Source: Nocardia speluncae NBRC 108251 (GTDB lineage: Bacteria; Actinomycetota; Actinomycetes; Mycobacteriales; Mycobacteriaceae). From it: a stretch of DNA of 64,000 nucleotides. Location of the stretch: positions 179,767 to 243,766 of the forward strand of contig NZ_BDBZ01000006.1 in NCBI RefSeq assembly GCF_001613245.1, read 5' to 3'. A program made the translations under genes and the position numbers. How positions within the stretch are numbered: the first letter of the stretch is position 1; the number at the start of each line of letters is the position of its first letter. The notes under the pieces were generated by a model that saw only the letters and a list, made by a program, of their open reading frames with translations, did not search any database and had not been told where the DNA came from. Shown here piece after piece: positions 24,664 through 34,100 of this stretch.

Positions 24664-24702
24664 GGTGCCGCGAACCACGCATCCGGCGCGGTTCGCGGCG
24701 CC
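24664..24702. terminator. Bidirectional terminator between dhbE and the ArCP gene
   Basis: GGTGCCGCGAACC (24664-24676) pairs with GGTTCGCGGCGCC (24690-24702) with one G-T wobble and a 13-base loop. It lies between convergent stops at 24658 and 24706, so it can end both transcripts. Confidence 0.75.
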
Positions 24703-24705
24703 CCG

Positions 24706-24948
24706 TCACGGGCACAGCACCTCTAGCCAGGACTCCAATACGGGGTCCCCGGCCAGCATCATCGGATCGACGGTCTCATGCCCCTCCGACCGCCATTTCT
24801 CCACCAGCTGCATGATGCGCACCGAATCGAGCCCGGCGTCGAGCAGGTTGGTATCGGTGGACAGTTCCTCGACCGGTACCCCCATCACTTCGGCGACATC
24901 CTGGATGAAGCGATCGCGATCGGTCACGGCCGCTGCGTCGTTCGTCAT
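24706..24948 (-). CDS. Stand-alone aryl carrier protein (ArCP)
   Basis: This 80-residue carrier protein carries the aryl carrier signature DAGLDSVRIMQLVEKW, with Ser42 in the GLDSVR motif as the phosphopantetheine attachment site. The form GLDSVR(I/M)M is that of EntB and VibB ArCP domains. In most DHB systems this domain is fused to the isochorismatase. Here the two genes are in different operons, 4 kb apart. The ribosome site AAGGAGAG is directly upstream. It is the last gene of the NRPS operon. A phosphopantetheinyl transferase must act in trans. Confidence 0.9.
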   Translation of the reverse strand: MTNDAAAVTDRDRFIQDVAEVMGVPVEELSTDTNLLDAGLDSVRIMQLVEKWRSEGHETVDPMMLAGDPVLESWLEVLCP

Positions 24949-24957
24949 GCTCTCTCC

Positions 24958-25794
24958 TTATTCTTCGCCGTCGAAATTCGCGATACCGTGTTTCCAATAG
25001 CCCGCGATCAGGCAGTCCTTGGACCCGACACCGAGTTCGCTCCGGATCCATTTACGGATCGGGCGCAGCTGCCCGGCCTCCCCGGCCACCCACGCGTACA
25101 CGTTCTGCCCGTCGGGCACGGTGACCGTGCGGATCGCCTTCTCCAGCAGATCCCCGGTACCCGGTGCGGCATCGCCGCGATGCAGCCACTGGATCTCGAA
25201 CCCGGACGGCGCGTCGATCCCGATCTCCTGGCTCGCGTCGGTGACCTCGACGAAAACCCAGCCCCGGGTCGTGCGCGGCAGCCGTTCCAGCCAGCGGGCC
25301 ATCGCGGGCAGCGCGGTGATATCCCCGGCGAACAGGTAGTTGTCGTAGCTGTCCGGCACCACCACACCGCCGGGCGGACCGGCGATATGGATGCGGGCCC
25401 CCGGCTCGGCGGCCAGCGCCCAGTCCGAGGCGAGCCCGCCGGGATGCAGCGCGAAATCGATATCGAGTTCGCCCGCATCTGCGTCGTAGCCACGCACCGT
25501 GTACTCCCGCGAGATCGGTCTCGGTGCAGGCCATTCCAGCGAAAGACCGTCCTTCACCGGCAGGCGCAGGGCGCCGTCGGTATCCGGGAAAACCACACGG
25601 ACATGTTCGTCGGGTACATAACTGTGGAATCCGGCGAGCTCCGGACCGCCGAAGGTGACCCGGAGCAGGCCCGACCCCACCTGTTCGGTGCGAATCACCT
25701 CGAGTTCCCGCAATTCGATCGGATAGCCGACCTTGGCTCCGTGCGACCCGGCCATGACCTCGGCGATCCGCTCACGGTAGGCACCGCGATCCAT
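24958..25794 (-). CDS. Siderophore-interacting FAD reductase (ViuB/SIP family)
   Basis: This 278-residue ferric-siderophore reductase releases iron as Fe(II) inside the cell. The FAD-binding motif is SREYTVRGYD, followed by GGLASDWALAAEPGARIHIAGPPGG and a C-terminal NAD(P)H-binding segment with YAWVAGEAGQLRPIRKWIR. This marks the NAD(P)H-dependent SIP family. The ATG at 25794 overlaps the stop of the exporter gene in TGATG, implying coupling. A GTG one codon upstream is an alternative. It lies between the exporter and the ArCP in the NRPS operon. Confidence 0.9.
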   Translation of the reverse strand: MDRGAYRERIAEVMAGSHGAKVGYPIELRELEVIRTEQVGSGLLRVTFGGPELAGFHSYVPDEHVRVVFPDTDGALRLPVKDGLSLEWPAPRPISREYTVRGYDADAGELDIDFALHPGGLASDWALAAEPGARIHIAGPPGGVVVPDSYDNYLFAGDITALPAMARWLERLPRTTRGWVFVEVTDASQEIGIDAPSGFEIQWLHRGDAAPGTGDLLEKAIRTVTVPDGQNVYAWVAGEAGQLRPIRKWIRSELGVGSKDCLIAGYWKHGIANFDGEE

Positions 25795-27098
25795 CACACA
25801 CCGTCCTTTCCTTTATCCGCGATCCCGGTGGGCTCCACCGGCGGTTTCACCGGTGACCCGGCGGGTTTACCAGGGGCGGTGAGCCGGGCCAGCGGTGCCA
25901 GGAACAGCATGGTGGGTACGAGCAGCACGAGCACCGCACCGCCGTATACCACCAGGGCGGCACCCGGTTCCACCAGACCGCCGATCACACCGGCCGCCAT
26001 CGACCCGAGCGCCGTTCCGGTAACCGACTGCACCAGTTGCAGACTCGACAACCGGCCGCGCATATCCTCCGGCGAATGCTGCTGCAATACCGCGTACCGC
26101 AGGATGTTGTTCACAGCCCGGGCGATACCGAAAGCAGCCAGGCCCAAGACACTCCACGCCACCTGCGGCCAGACACCGGCCATGATCAAACCCAGCGGCA
26201 TGAGTGCCAGCGACGCCAGCAGTGCCAGGCCTTTCCGGCGGGAGCGGCCGATCCAGCCACTGGTCAGCGACCCGAGTACGGCACCCGCGCCCGGAGCGGC
26301 GTAGAGCAGGCCCAGCGTCGCCGGACCGGCATTCAGCGCCTGATCCGAGAACGCCGGCAGCAACACCAGCGGCCCGCTCACGAGCATGGCGAGCAGACCG
26401 CTCACCAGTACCGCGCGGATCACGCGGTGGCGCATCGCGAAACCGATCCCCTGCCCCATTTCCACCAGCGGATTGCGCAGATCGCGCGCCGGTGGCGGGG
26501 CGGCGCCGATGGCCCGGATCAAGCCGACTGTGGCCGCAGTCGCCGCCGCGGCGGCGAAAAACGCAAAAGGGACCCCGATCTGGGCGATCAGCACACCGGC
26601 GATGGCCGGGGTGATCATGGTGCCCAGATCCGAGGTCAGGGTGATCAGCGCACCCGCGGCCGGCATCTTCGCGCGCTCGACCAGCATCGGCACCAGCGCC
26701 ATCATGGCCGATCCGCTCACGCCGCCCGCCAGGCCGTCGACGACGGCGACGGCGTAGATCACGGCCAGGGCGGGGCTGGCCAGGATCGCGTTGAGGCCCA
26801 GAGCCAGGAACCCCAGCCCCGCCGCGGTCCGCGACCACTGCATCACCGTGCGCCGGTCGAACCGGTCGGCGATCACCCCGCCCCCCAGGCTTCCGGCGAA
26901 CAGGGCGACCGCCATGGTCGTCGATACTCCGGCCACGTGCAGGCTCGACCCGGTGAGGTCGTAGACCTGGACCGGCAGGGCCACCATCAGCAGCCCGATA
27001 CCGAGAACGGAGATCAGCCGCGCGCCGAAGGCACAGCGGAACCGCCGGCTCTCCCGCAACGGGGAGATATCGATGAGGAGGCCGGCGGTGGCACTCAC
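25794..27098 (-). CDS. MFS exporter, EntS-like siderophore efflux
   Basis: This 434-residue protein has about twelve hydrophobic helices. The MFS loop signature GGVIADRFDRRTVMQWSRT sits between helices 2 and 3. The topology and locus match EntS/YbdA-type siderophore exporters, which push the finished catecholate out of the cell. The start is a GTG overlapping the stop of the substrate-binding protein gene (GTGA), so translation is coupled. Its 3' end overlaps the SIP start. Both pattern and position support export rather than uptake. Confidence 0.88.
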   Translation of the reverse strand: MSATAGLLIDISPLRESRRFRCAFGARLISVLGIGLLMVALPVQVYDLTGSSLHVAGVSTTMAVALFAGSLGGGVIADRFDRRTVMQWSRTAAGLGFLALGLNAILASPALAVIYAVAVVDGLAGGVSGSAMMALVPMLVERAKMPAAGALITLTSDLGTMITPAIAGVLIAQIGVPFAFFAAAAATAATVGLIRAIGAAPPPARDLRNPLVEMGQGIGFAMRHRVIRAVLVSGLLAMLVSGPLVLLPAFSDQALNAGPATLGLLYAAPGAGAVLGSLTSGWIGRSRRKGLALLASLALMPLGLIMAGVWPQVAWSVLGLAAFGIARAVNNILRYAVLQQHSPEDMRGRLSSLQLVQSVTGTALGSMAAGVIGGLVEPGAALVVYGGAVLVLLVPTMLFLAPLARLTAPGKPAGSPVKPPVEPTGIADKGKDGV

Positions 27099-28093
27099 TT
27101 GAACTGCTCCTGGATCAGGTCGAGGGTGCTCATCACGCCGCGGTAGTCCGGCCGGTAGCTGGTGGCCGGCAATTCGTAGACCTTCTTGTCCTTGAACGCG
27201 GGCAGCTGGGCGAACATCGGATCCTTCGCAAGATCGGCCGCGCTCTTGGCGCCGCTGAGCGGAACCACGATCACCACGGGCTGGTCCAGGACCTTGGTCA
27301 ACAGTTCAGGGCTGAAGTTGAACCAATCGGCCGAGGGGTTGACCTCGGGGTTACCGGCCTTGGCGACAACCTGCTCGTCGGCCTTGAAACCCAGTTCGGC
27401 CAGCAGCGTCGGCAGCGCCGCGTTCGGCAGGATCATCTTCGGCTTGCCGTCGGCGGCGGACTGGAAGAAACCGATCTGCTGCTCGGGCGCGTCGACGGTC
27501 TCGGCAACCTGCTCGAACTTGTCGTCGTAGGCGGTGATCAGCTCGTTCACCTTGTCACCCTTGTTCACCACATCGGCCAGCAGCTTCAACTGCCCTTGCC
27601 AGTCGGTGACATCCCCGGGCACCAGCACTGTCGGCGCGATGGCGCTGAGCTGCTCGTAGGCGTCCACCGACTGTTTGGCCGGGAAGCCCTGGCCACCACC
27701 GATGATCAGATCGGGTTGCATCGAGGCGACGAACTCCACGTTCACGCTCTGCCCGATCGGCACGACCTGGGTACCCTGTTCCGTCGCGTCATCCGCCCAC
27801 GTCGGGGGGAACTTTCCGCTGCGGTCGGTGACGCCGAGAACCCGGGTATCGGCCGCGGCCACCGGCACATCGAGGTCGTAGAGGTAGCCGGCGAGGGCGC
27901 CGTTGAGCACCACGACCCGCTGCGGGTCGGCCGGCACCTCGACAGCGCCCTTCTCGGTCTGGACCGGCCGGGTCCCGGATCCGGCAGCAGGCTCGGCATC
28001 GGAGCTACAGCCCGCGACCGCGACGACCGCGACGAACAGACCGACTACGGCACGTAGCCAGGCCGTGAAGCGGCTGTGGGATAACAACGACAT
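27095..28093 (-). CDS. Ferric siderophore-binding lipoprotein (FecB/FhuD-like)
   Basis: This 332-residue lipoprotein has a signal peptide ending at the lipobox VAVAGC, with lipidated Cys29. The two-lobed helical-backbone binding protein pattern follows: PQRVVVLNGALAGYLYDLDV, PDLIIGGGQGFP, APTVLVPGD and KKVYELPATSYRPDYRG. It should pick up the ferric siderophore and present it to the FecCD permeases at 36681-38785. It is the second gene of the NRPS operon, 78 bases after the NRPS stop, while its partner permeases are in a separate iron-boxed operon. Confidence 0.88.
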   Translation of the reverse strand: MSLLSHSRFTAWLRAVVGLFVAVVAVAGCSSDAEPAAGSGTRPVQTEKGAVEVPADPQRVVVLNGALAGYLYDLDVPVAAADTRVLGVTDRSGKFPPTWADDATEQGTQVVPIGQSVNVEFVASMQPDLIIGGGQGFPAKQSVDAYEQLSAIAPTVLVPGDVTDWQGQLKLLADVVNKGDKVNELITAYDDKFEQVAETVDAPEQQIGFFQSAADGKPKMILPNAALPTLLAELGFKADEQVVAKAGNPEVNPSADWFNFSPELLTKVLDQPVVIVVPLSGAKSAADLAKDPMFAQLPAFKDKKVYELPATSYRPDYRGVMSTLDLIQEQFK

Positions 28094-28171
28094 AGGTGTT
28101 TCACTTTCTTTCTCGAACTACCGCGGCACCGGACGGTGCCCCGGCAGAGTTTCTGGGGCCGGCCCACACCG

Positions 28172-31100
28172 TCAGGTCCGCAACGCCTGGTCGGTATCGA
28201 GCAGCGCGGCGACCTCGGCCCAGCCGGCGTCGGCAACGATCCCGAAATGGGTGTAGGGCAGGCGGCGCGGGATGATCCGGGCCCCGGCAGCACGCCAGCC
28301 GGCCAGCTGGGCGGCTACGCGCGGGGCGTCCTCGCTGTCGCCGGGGTCGGCGGCATAGAGCGCCATGGGGCCGGAATACCGCGGTGTCCCGGATCTCGTC
28401 ACCATCCGCAGCAATTCACCTGCGGCACCGCGGATGAGCGCGGCGAGATCCGGGGCGTCCGCGGGAAGTTCCGGGAGCAACCGGTCCATCCGGTCCGGAT
28501 CGGCCAGCGCCTCGGCGGCTTGTTCGGCCAGGTTGGCGAGCGGATGCGAATCGACCAGGCCCACGAACGCGACCTCCGCGCCGGCCGCAGTGAGCGCGGC
28601 CGCCATGGCGTGCACGATATTGCCGCCGAGCGAATAACCCAGCAGATGATACGGGCCCTCCGGCTGGATTTCGCGCACGGTTTCCAGATAGCGGGCGGCC
28701 AGTTCGTCGATGGTCGCGGCCCCGGAATCCACACCACGCAAGGCGGGTAACTGAAGGCCGATCAGCGGCCGGTCGGCACGCAACCGCCGGGCGAGCGGGG
28801 CGAACTGCCAGGCGGTTCCGCCCACGGGATGCACACAGAACAGCGGCTCGGCCGTGCCGCGGTCGCGTAGCCGCAGCATATGGTCGAGGCGCCGGCCCAG
28901 CATGGCGATCTCCTCGGATACCGGCTCCTCGGGCACCGGCTCCGAGATCGCGGTCTCCGGCGCTGCGTTACTCGAGACGACGGAACCGGCATCGGCGGAG
29001 CCGTTTCCGCCGGCCGGTGCCACGCCTTCGATACGTGTCGTGAGGGCGCGGACGGTCGGCGCCTCGAAAACGTCGTCGACGACGACCTCGTATCCGGCAC
29101 GGCGCAACCGCCCGACCAGCCGCACAGCGGTCAGGGAATGTCCGCCGGCGGCGAAGAAATCGTCATCCGGCCCGATCGTCGCGAGGCCCAGTACCGCGAC
29201 CATGGCCGCGGTGACCGCGCCGGCCACTTCAGGTACGCCCACCGGTCCACCGGAAACCGCCGCCGACGCGCCCGGTACACCCGAATCGGGAGCCGATGTC
29301 ACCCCTGGTACCCCCGCCGGCCCAACGGAAACGGCCGTCGGCGGGTCCGGAGCCACGGCCGGCATAACTCCTGGACGCCCGGCCGAAACGTTCGAAGCCA
29401 CTGCCTGCGCGCCGGGAGCCACCGCCGATACCTCCGGACCCGCCGTCGGCGTACCCGGAGCAGCCTCCGGTACGGCCGGAGCAGCGTCCGGTGCGCCGGA
29501 AGCGGCCGCCGAGGCCGCAGCCGGTGTGTCGGAAGCGCCGTTCCGGGTCACGATCGCTGCGCCGGAATCGCCAGCCGGGCTCGCGACCGGTCCAGCGGCA
29601 GCAACGTCCACCGGGTATTCCGGGACGGGCAGCGCTTTGCGGTCCAGTTTGTCGCTGACGGTCATCGGGATCTCGTCGAGCTCCACGAAGGCCGCGGGAA
29701 TCATGTAGGAGGGCAGCACGTTACGCAGCGCGGCCCGGAGTTCCTCGGTGTCGACGATGGCACCGGAGTGGGCCCGCAGGTAGGCGACCAGGCGTTGATC
29801 GCCCGGGATATCCTCCCGCAGGATCACCGCGGCCTGGGCGATCTCCGGACGGCGCAGGACCGCCGATTCGATATCGCCGAGTTCGATCCGCTGGCCGCGC
29901 AGTTTCACCTGGCTGTCGGTGCGGCCGATGTAGTCGAGTTCGCCCCCGGCGCCCCAGCGCACCAGATCACCGGTGCGGTACATGAGTTCACCGCTGCCGG
30001 CCGGGTCGGCGACGAAGGTGTGCGCCGTGCGCGCCGGTTCGTGCAGGTAGCCGCGGGCGAGCTGGACACCGGTGAGGTAGAGCTCGCCGACCGTCCCGAA
30101 CGGCACCGGTCGCAGCTTCTCGTCCAGCACCCGCACCCCCGCGCCGCCCGGCGGGCGGCCGATCGGGACCGTATCGAGATCGGTGTCGTCGGTGACGTGA
30201 TAGGTGATGCAGACCGCGGCCTCGGTGGGACCGTAGAGATTGTTCACCTCGGTGCCGGTGACTTCCCGGAACCGCTGGGCGGTGGCCGGTGGTAGCGGCT
30301 CGCCGCCGGTGAATACGCAACGCAGCGCGGCACAGCCGGTGAGGTCGCTCTCCTCGGCCATGGTGGTGAGCATGGAGGAGGTCATCTGCACGGCGGTGAC
30401 ACCCTCGTCGGCCATGAGTTCGGCCTGGTAGTACGGGTCACGGTGCCCGTTGGGGCGGGCCAGCACGATCCGGGCGCCCACCAGCAGGGGCAGGTAGATC
30501 TCCAGCAGCGAGGCGTCGAAGGTGGCCGGGGTGCGGTACAGCATGGTGTCGCCCACACCGAACCGATGCTGTTCCTGCAGCCAGGCGAAGGTGTTGACGA
30601 TGGCCGCGTGGCTCACCGATACGCCCTTCGGCACACCGGTGGACCCGGAGGTGAACAATAGATAGGCGGCGTTGTCCGGGCGCAGCGGCGCAATCCGGTC
30701 CGCGTCGGTGAGCGCACCCACCGCGTAACCGGCCAGATCCACGGTGTCGGTGGCGACGACGGGGGCACGGCTGGTCGCGAAACCGCCTGCCGCCGTGGTC
30801 AGCACCAGCGCCGGGGCGGCTGTCGCGAGGATCGTGTCCACCCGTTCGGCGGGCTGACCGGGATCCACCGGAAGGTAGACCCCTCCGGCGCGGCTGATCG
30901 CATGCGCGGCGATCACCGCCTCGGCGCAGCGCGGCATCGCGACCACTACTACTGTCTCCGGGCCGATCTGCCGGGAAACCAGCCAGCGGGCCAGGCGATC
31001 GGCGCGCTCACCGAACTGGCGGTAGGAGAGGGTGGTTCCGGCGGCGGTGAGTGCCGGGGACGCGGGATCGATCCCCGCTTCCGAGGTCCAATCGGCCAGG

Positions 31101-34100
31101 GTCGCACCGTGGCTGTCCGGATGCCGGGTTCGGTCGAGTACCGCACCGGCGGTAGCCGCCGGATCGCCGACCAGCGCGGTGAGCACGGCGCCCAGCCGCG
31201 CCGCCATCCGCTGCCCGCTCGCCTCTTCGATCGCGCCCGGCGCGTAGTGCAGCATGAGGCGGAACCTGTCGCCGGGTAGCGCCGTCACGGTCACCGGATA
31301 GTGGGTGAGGCTGTGCACGGCTACGTCGGCAACCGCGACCTCGTGCGTTTCCTTCGGCGCCACACCGGTTTTCGGGAAGTTCTCGTAGACGACGAGCGTA
31401 TCGAAGAGCCGCCCGACCCCCGCGGCGCGTTCGACGGTGGCCAGGCCCAGATAGCCCTGGTTCTGCAATTCCAGTGTGGTCCGCTGGAAAGCGGCGAACT
31501 GCTCGGCCACCGGCCGCGCGGTATCGAGGGTCATCCGGACCGGGACGGTATTGCTGAACAACCCGACCATGCCGCCGACACCGGGCAGGTCGGCGGGCCG
31601 GCCCGACACCACCGCGCCGAACACCACATCGGTGCGGCCGAGCTGTTCGGCCAGCACCATCGACCACGCGCCCTGCAACAGGGTGTTCATCGTGAGCCCG
31701 TGTGCCCGGCCGAAGGATTCGAGCGCGGTCGCGGTCTGCTCGGCCAGCGGCACCTGCAACCCGATCGCGGCCGAACGCGGTCTGGGCGCGCCGATCAGGC
31801 TCGGCGCCTCCAACCCGGCCAGGTAGTCGCCCCACCGCCGGGTTTCCGCGACCGTATCGCGGGCGGCGAGCCAGGCCAGATAGGTGCCGTAGTAGCCGGG
31901 GTCGGGCAGTTCCTCGCCGTGATAGCGGGCGAGCATCTCGCGCAGCACGATCGGGATCGACCAGCCGTCGGCCAGCAGGTGGTGGGCGGTGAGCACCAGC
32001 CGGTGCACGGTATCGGAGAGCCGGATCAGCAGCGCGCGCAGCAGCGGTGGGTCGCCGATATCGAACAGTTCCGCGCCCGCGGCCTGTTCCAGCGCCAGCG
32101 CACGGTCCGCGGCGTCCGGCCGGTCGCGCAGATCCTCGACCCGCCACGCGACGCGCGGGTTGCGGGGGATCACCTGGATCGGTTGATCGACCCGGTCGTA
32201 GTGGAAGGCGGCGCCCAGGTTCGGGTGCCGGTGCAGTACTTCGGTGAACGCGGCCGCCAGCCGGCCGGGGTCCACCGGGCCGGACAGTTCGAATCGCGCC
32301 GTCAGGGTGTAGACGTCGGCGGCGCCGTCGCGCAGCGCGTGGAACAGCAACCCTTCCTGTAGGGGCGACAGCGGCAGCACATCGGCGACCGGCCCGTGCA
32401 CGGCGGCCAGTTCGGCAAGACCCCGCGGCGGGAGCGCGATCGTCACGGATTCCGCGCGCGGCGCCGGGGCCGGGCCGGTATCCGTCGAAACCGCAACAGG
32501 TTCGGTCGCGGCCGCCAGATCGGCGAGGCCGCGACGGGTCAGCAGATCCTGGGGCGCCAGGACGAAACCGCGCTCCCGCAATTTCGCGCAGACACCGATC
32601 GCGGTGATGCTGTCGCCGCCGGCGCCGAAGAAATCGTCGTCGATATCGACGGTATCGCCGTCGCGGCCGAGCAGTTCGGCCACCACCTCGGCGATCGCCT
32701 GTTCGGCCGGTGTCGCCGGCGCCCGCCCGCCGGTGGATTCCACCGGATCGGGTAGTGCGGGCCGGTCCACCTTGCCGTTGACCGTCCACGGGAGTTCGTC
32801 GAGCACCACGATCCGGGTGGGGACCATCGGGTCGGGTAGCGTTTCGGCCAGCCGGTTGCGCAACCGGGCCCCCAGATCCACGGCACCGTCGTGTACCTGC
32901 GCCGCGGCCTCGGCGGTGGCGATCACATAACCGATCAGGCTCTGCCGCCCCGCGAGCTCGCGGATATCGGCGGCCGCCGCGACGATCTCGGGCAGCCCGC
33001 TCAATGCGGCTTCCACCTCACCGATTTCGATCCGGTGCCCGCGAATCTTGATCTGCGCGTCCGCCCGGCCCGCATAGAAGTAGCCCTGCCCCGGCATCCA
33101 CCGTGCCAGATCGCCGGTGCGGTACATCCGGGCGCCCGGCGGCCCGAACGGGTCGGCCACGAAACGTTGCGCGCTCAGTCCGGGCCGGCCCAGATAACCC
33201 TGCGCGATCCCGGCCCCCGCGAGATACAACTCGCCGAGCTGCGCGTCGGCGACCGCCTGTAAACCGTTGTCCAGCAGATAGGCCCGCACACCGGACAGCG
33301 GCACCCCGATATGCGGATCGGCGCCGCGGACGGGTGCGCCGATGGCGTCGACAGTGGCCTCGGTGGGCCCGTAGAGGTTGACCGCCACGATTCCGGCGGT
33401 CTGCACCTGCTGCCAGAGGTCCGGCGGGCAGGCCTCCCCGCCGAGAACCAGCAGGCGCAACTCCACCTCCGCCAACCCGTGCGCGAACAGCGCGGCGGCC
33501 AGCGTGGGAGTACCGTCGGCGACCTCGATCCCGTCCGCGCCGAAGGCGGCGGCCAGCGCGGCGGGGTCGCGGCGGATATCGCTGTCGTACAGGTGGATCC
33601 GGTGGCCGTCGAGCAGCCACAGCAGCGGGTCGAGCGCGGCGTCGAAAGCGAACGAGGTGGTGTGCGCGATGGCCAGCCGGTGACCGCCGGCCCGCTCGAC
33701 TGTCTCGGCGTAGATACCGGACCGATGCCCGGCAACCAACTGTGCGAGGGCGGTGTGGTCGATCACCACCCCTTTGGGCGTGCCGGTGGACCCGGAAGTG
33801 TAGAGGACATAGGCGGCGTGTTCGCCGTGGATGCACGCATCGGCCGGCGGGCTGTCCGGATACTCCAGCAGCACGGCGCGGAACTCGTCGCCGTCCACTG
33901 CGACCGTACGGCAATCGAGTGCGTTCACCAGCGCGTTGTCGGTGAGCACCAGTACCGGGGAAGCATCGTCGATCGTCGTCTGCAACCGGGCCACCGGATG
34001 CTCCGGGTCCAACGGTAGATAGGTCGCACCGGCACGCCAGACGGCCAGCAGCGCCACCACCAGATCCGCGGTACGCGGCAGCGCGACACCCACCAGGTCC

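Noticed and set aside
24778..26304. A 500-residue plus-strand open frame through the SIP and exporter genes
   Set aside because: It has no recognisable protein pattern and is antisense to two clearly identified genes.
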